Positions 62,763 through 64,000 of a stretch of DNA of 64,000 nucleotides are shown here, one piece after another. How positions within the stretch are numbered: the first letter of the stretch is position 1; every line of letters begins with the position of its first letter. Source of the DNA: Saltatorellus ferox (GTDB lineage Bacteria > Planctomycetota > UBA1135 > GCA-002686595); contig CP036434.1 of the NCBI GenBank assembly GCA_007751475.1, positions 1,426,001 through 1,490,000 of the forward strand, written 5' to 3'. Under the pieces are notes generated by a model. That model worked only from the letters and a program-made list of their open reading frames with translations, was not told the origin of the DNA and did not search any database. Position numbers and translations under genes: made by a program.

Positions 62763-64000
62763 TCACTCCGGCACTCGAAGCTCCAGTGTTGCCATAATGT
62801 CGCGGGAGACAGGGATTTGCAGCCGCCGCTGGACGCCGTCTTCACCCGCTCGGTAGGTGTAGGCGGACCAGCGGCCGCTCGGCAGGAGGAACGTGGGAAC
62901 GCGGATCTCTGGGCCCTCGGGTAGGTCGTGCAGAAGGTAGGGGCCCGCTGCCGTCATGAGCTCCAGCGACTCCCCCGGCCGGAGCCCGAGCACCTCCAGC
63001 GAGCAGACCCGGGGAGTGGGGAGGTCACAGGTCAGAGTGATCGGCGCCTCGTTCTCGCCGGGCTCGACCGTGACGCGCCCGGCCATCACGGCGGGGTAGG
63101 GGGAGGCTGGCCCGTCCACTCGGACCGCGTAACGGCCCGCGGGTAGCTCGAAGTCGACAGCGCCCGATGCATCGGTCTCGCCCCAGAAGGCCATGCCCGT
63201 GGTCTCCTCCCAGGCCTCCACGACGATCCGTTGGAGGCGGGCGGGAAGGTCCTGGTCCTGGGGGTTCGGCGCGGTGATCTGCACGCGCGCGATCGCCGTC
63301 GGGAGTTTCGTTCCTTCCTGGCCGTCTACGAACGCTTCGGGCTGATCGGTGCCGTCGAGCTGTAGCGTTCGATAGACGTCGGGCAGGGCGCCGTGGAAGA
63401 ACGTCCTCCGCTCCTCCCCCGGCGTGACCACCATGAGTGAGTCCGCCCCCAGCGGCTCACAGCCGAAGAGCCTGAACTCGCCGCGCTCATCGGTCACGGC
63501 CCAGTGCCCCCGGTGCGTTTCGTTGTTGCCGACGCCGTGGCCAACGGCGGGTTTTCCCGAGGGAAGCAGGACGCATCCCGTGACGACGAAGCCCGGTTCC
63601 CCGTGGTAGCGTGCGACGCCGTCCACCACGTCGCCGTAGGGGACGCTGTCGTAACTCGGCTGCGAAAGCTCGGGGTGCACGACGTAGAGGTCTTCGATCC
63701 CTCCGTCGTAGTCGGTGACGCCGAACAGCGTGGCGCGACCGTCGGGTCCCGTGACAGCCGACACGAGGTCAGGCGTGTGCCCGCAACCGAAGCAAACGCC
63801 AAGGTGCGCGAGGGGGAGCGGCCTACCGAGGAAGTCGACGACCTCGATCGTGATCGGCGTTTCGCGCTCGAGCCGGAACTCCGCGGGCTCGGGCCCGTCT
63901 TCGTCGGATGTGCTGCATGTCCCGTAGCCTTCGGCCTCTGCCATGAGCCAGCTATAGTCGCCGACTTCGGACTTCTGCGGGACGCGCGCGCGACCGTCCG
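62763..64000 (-). CDS. Carboxypeptidase-regulatory-like (Ig-fold) repeat protein, 5' end outside window
   Basis: The frame is open from 62763 to the window edge; the ATG at 63944 is internal, because the codons before it (RARVPQKSEVGDYSWLM) continue a beta-sandwich repeat smoothly into AEAEGYGT. At least three CarboxypepD_reg-like units are visible, for example VVDFLGRPLPLAH ... GPDGRATLF, VTGCVLLPSGKPAVG ... TDERGEFRLFG and ETTGMAFWGETDASGAVDFE ... LPAGRYAVRV. Such domains occur in surface proteins and receptors. Function unknown; the signal peptide would lie outside the window. Confidence 0.75.
   Translation of the reverse strand, partial: DGRARVPQKSEVGDYSWLMAEAEGYGTCSTSDEDGPEPAEFRLERETPITIEVVDFLGRPLPLAHLGVCFGCGHTPDLVSAVTGPDGRATLFGVTDYDGGIEDLYVVHPELSQPSYDSVPYGDVVDGVARYHGEPGFVVTGCVLLPSGKPAVGHGVGNNETHRGHWAVTDERGEFRLFGCEPLGADSLMVVTPGEERRTFFHGALPDVYRTLQLDGTDQPEAFVDGQEGTKLPTAIARVQITAPNPQDQDLPARLQRIVVEAWEETTGMAFWGETDASGAVDFELPAGRYAVRVDGPASPYPAVMAGRVTVEPGENEAPITLTCDLPTPRVCSLEVLGLRPGESLELMTAAGPYLLHDLPEGPEIRVPTFLLPSGRWSAYTYRAGEDGVQRRLQIPVSRDIMATLELRVPE

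Overview
The window is high-GC bacterial chromosome and most probably comes from a planctomycete. This is inferred from gene content: many large secreted or lipid-anchored proteins of no known role, an ECF sigma factor with a membrane tail, few recognisable Shine-Dalgarno sites, and a recurring C-terminal domain with a TWYFQ/TWHFQ...RD signature on secreted proteins. No rRNA is present, so the assignment is not proven.

Core-type region, 1-41.8 kb. It opens with a partial ArsR regulator and ferrochelatase (hemH). These are followed by an AsmA-like envelope protein, a FAS1-PDZ secreted protein, a sigma factor/secretin-like pair, a methyltransferase, a sortilin-like Asp-box protein, a large exported protein, a small MscS channel and NagA. 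Next come an RRM protein, an ApbE/TlpA/DUF3570/DUF4266 operon, an Omp85-type barrel, two large lipoproteins (PPC repeats; Ig-like repeats), an acyl-CoA dehydrogenase, a PilX-like pilin, a small exported protein and a 2587-residue RHS protein. Two short palindromic elements (MITE-like) sit side by side at 28.7-29.1 kb, separated and flanked by CTAG.

Integrated island, 42.0-56.9 kb. A 56-bp direct repeat (41962-42017 and 56882-56937) marks integration into tRNA-Gly(CCC), which stays intact at the right end. From left to right the 14.9-kb element carries the displaced 3' end of its own integrase gene, an IS1380-type element, an IS21-type element, a C5 methyltransferase with a probable restriction nuclease, a toxin-antitoxin-chaperone operon (RelE/HigB-like toxin, XRE antitoxin, SecB-like chaperone) and an orphan 335-residue gene. 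It ends with a compact, translationally coupled block: two small HTH (excisionase-like) genes, a primase/ATPase, an XRE regulator and a tyrosine integrase. It reads as a mobile element stabilised by two addiction-type modules.

The most notable observation is that the attachment core lies inside the integrase gene. In the excised circle the reading frame crosses attP and ends 53 codons later in sequence now found at the left end of the island (581 aa). In the integrated state the same frame instead runs without a stop through the antisense of tRNA-Gly and in frame into the host dps gene (757 aa).

Right flank, 57-64 kb: dps, a conserved hypothetical gene, the overlapping pdeM/Lhr-like helicase pair of the ligase-associated DNA repair group (ligase and exonuclease not in the window), an exported carbohydrate-binding-like protein, and a carboxypeptidase-regulatory-like protein cut by the window edge.
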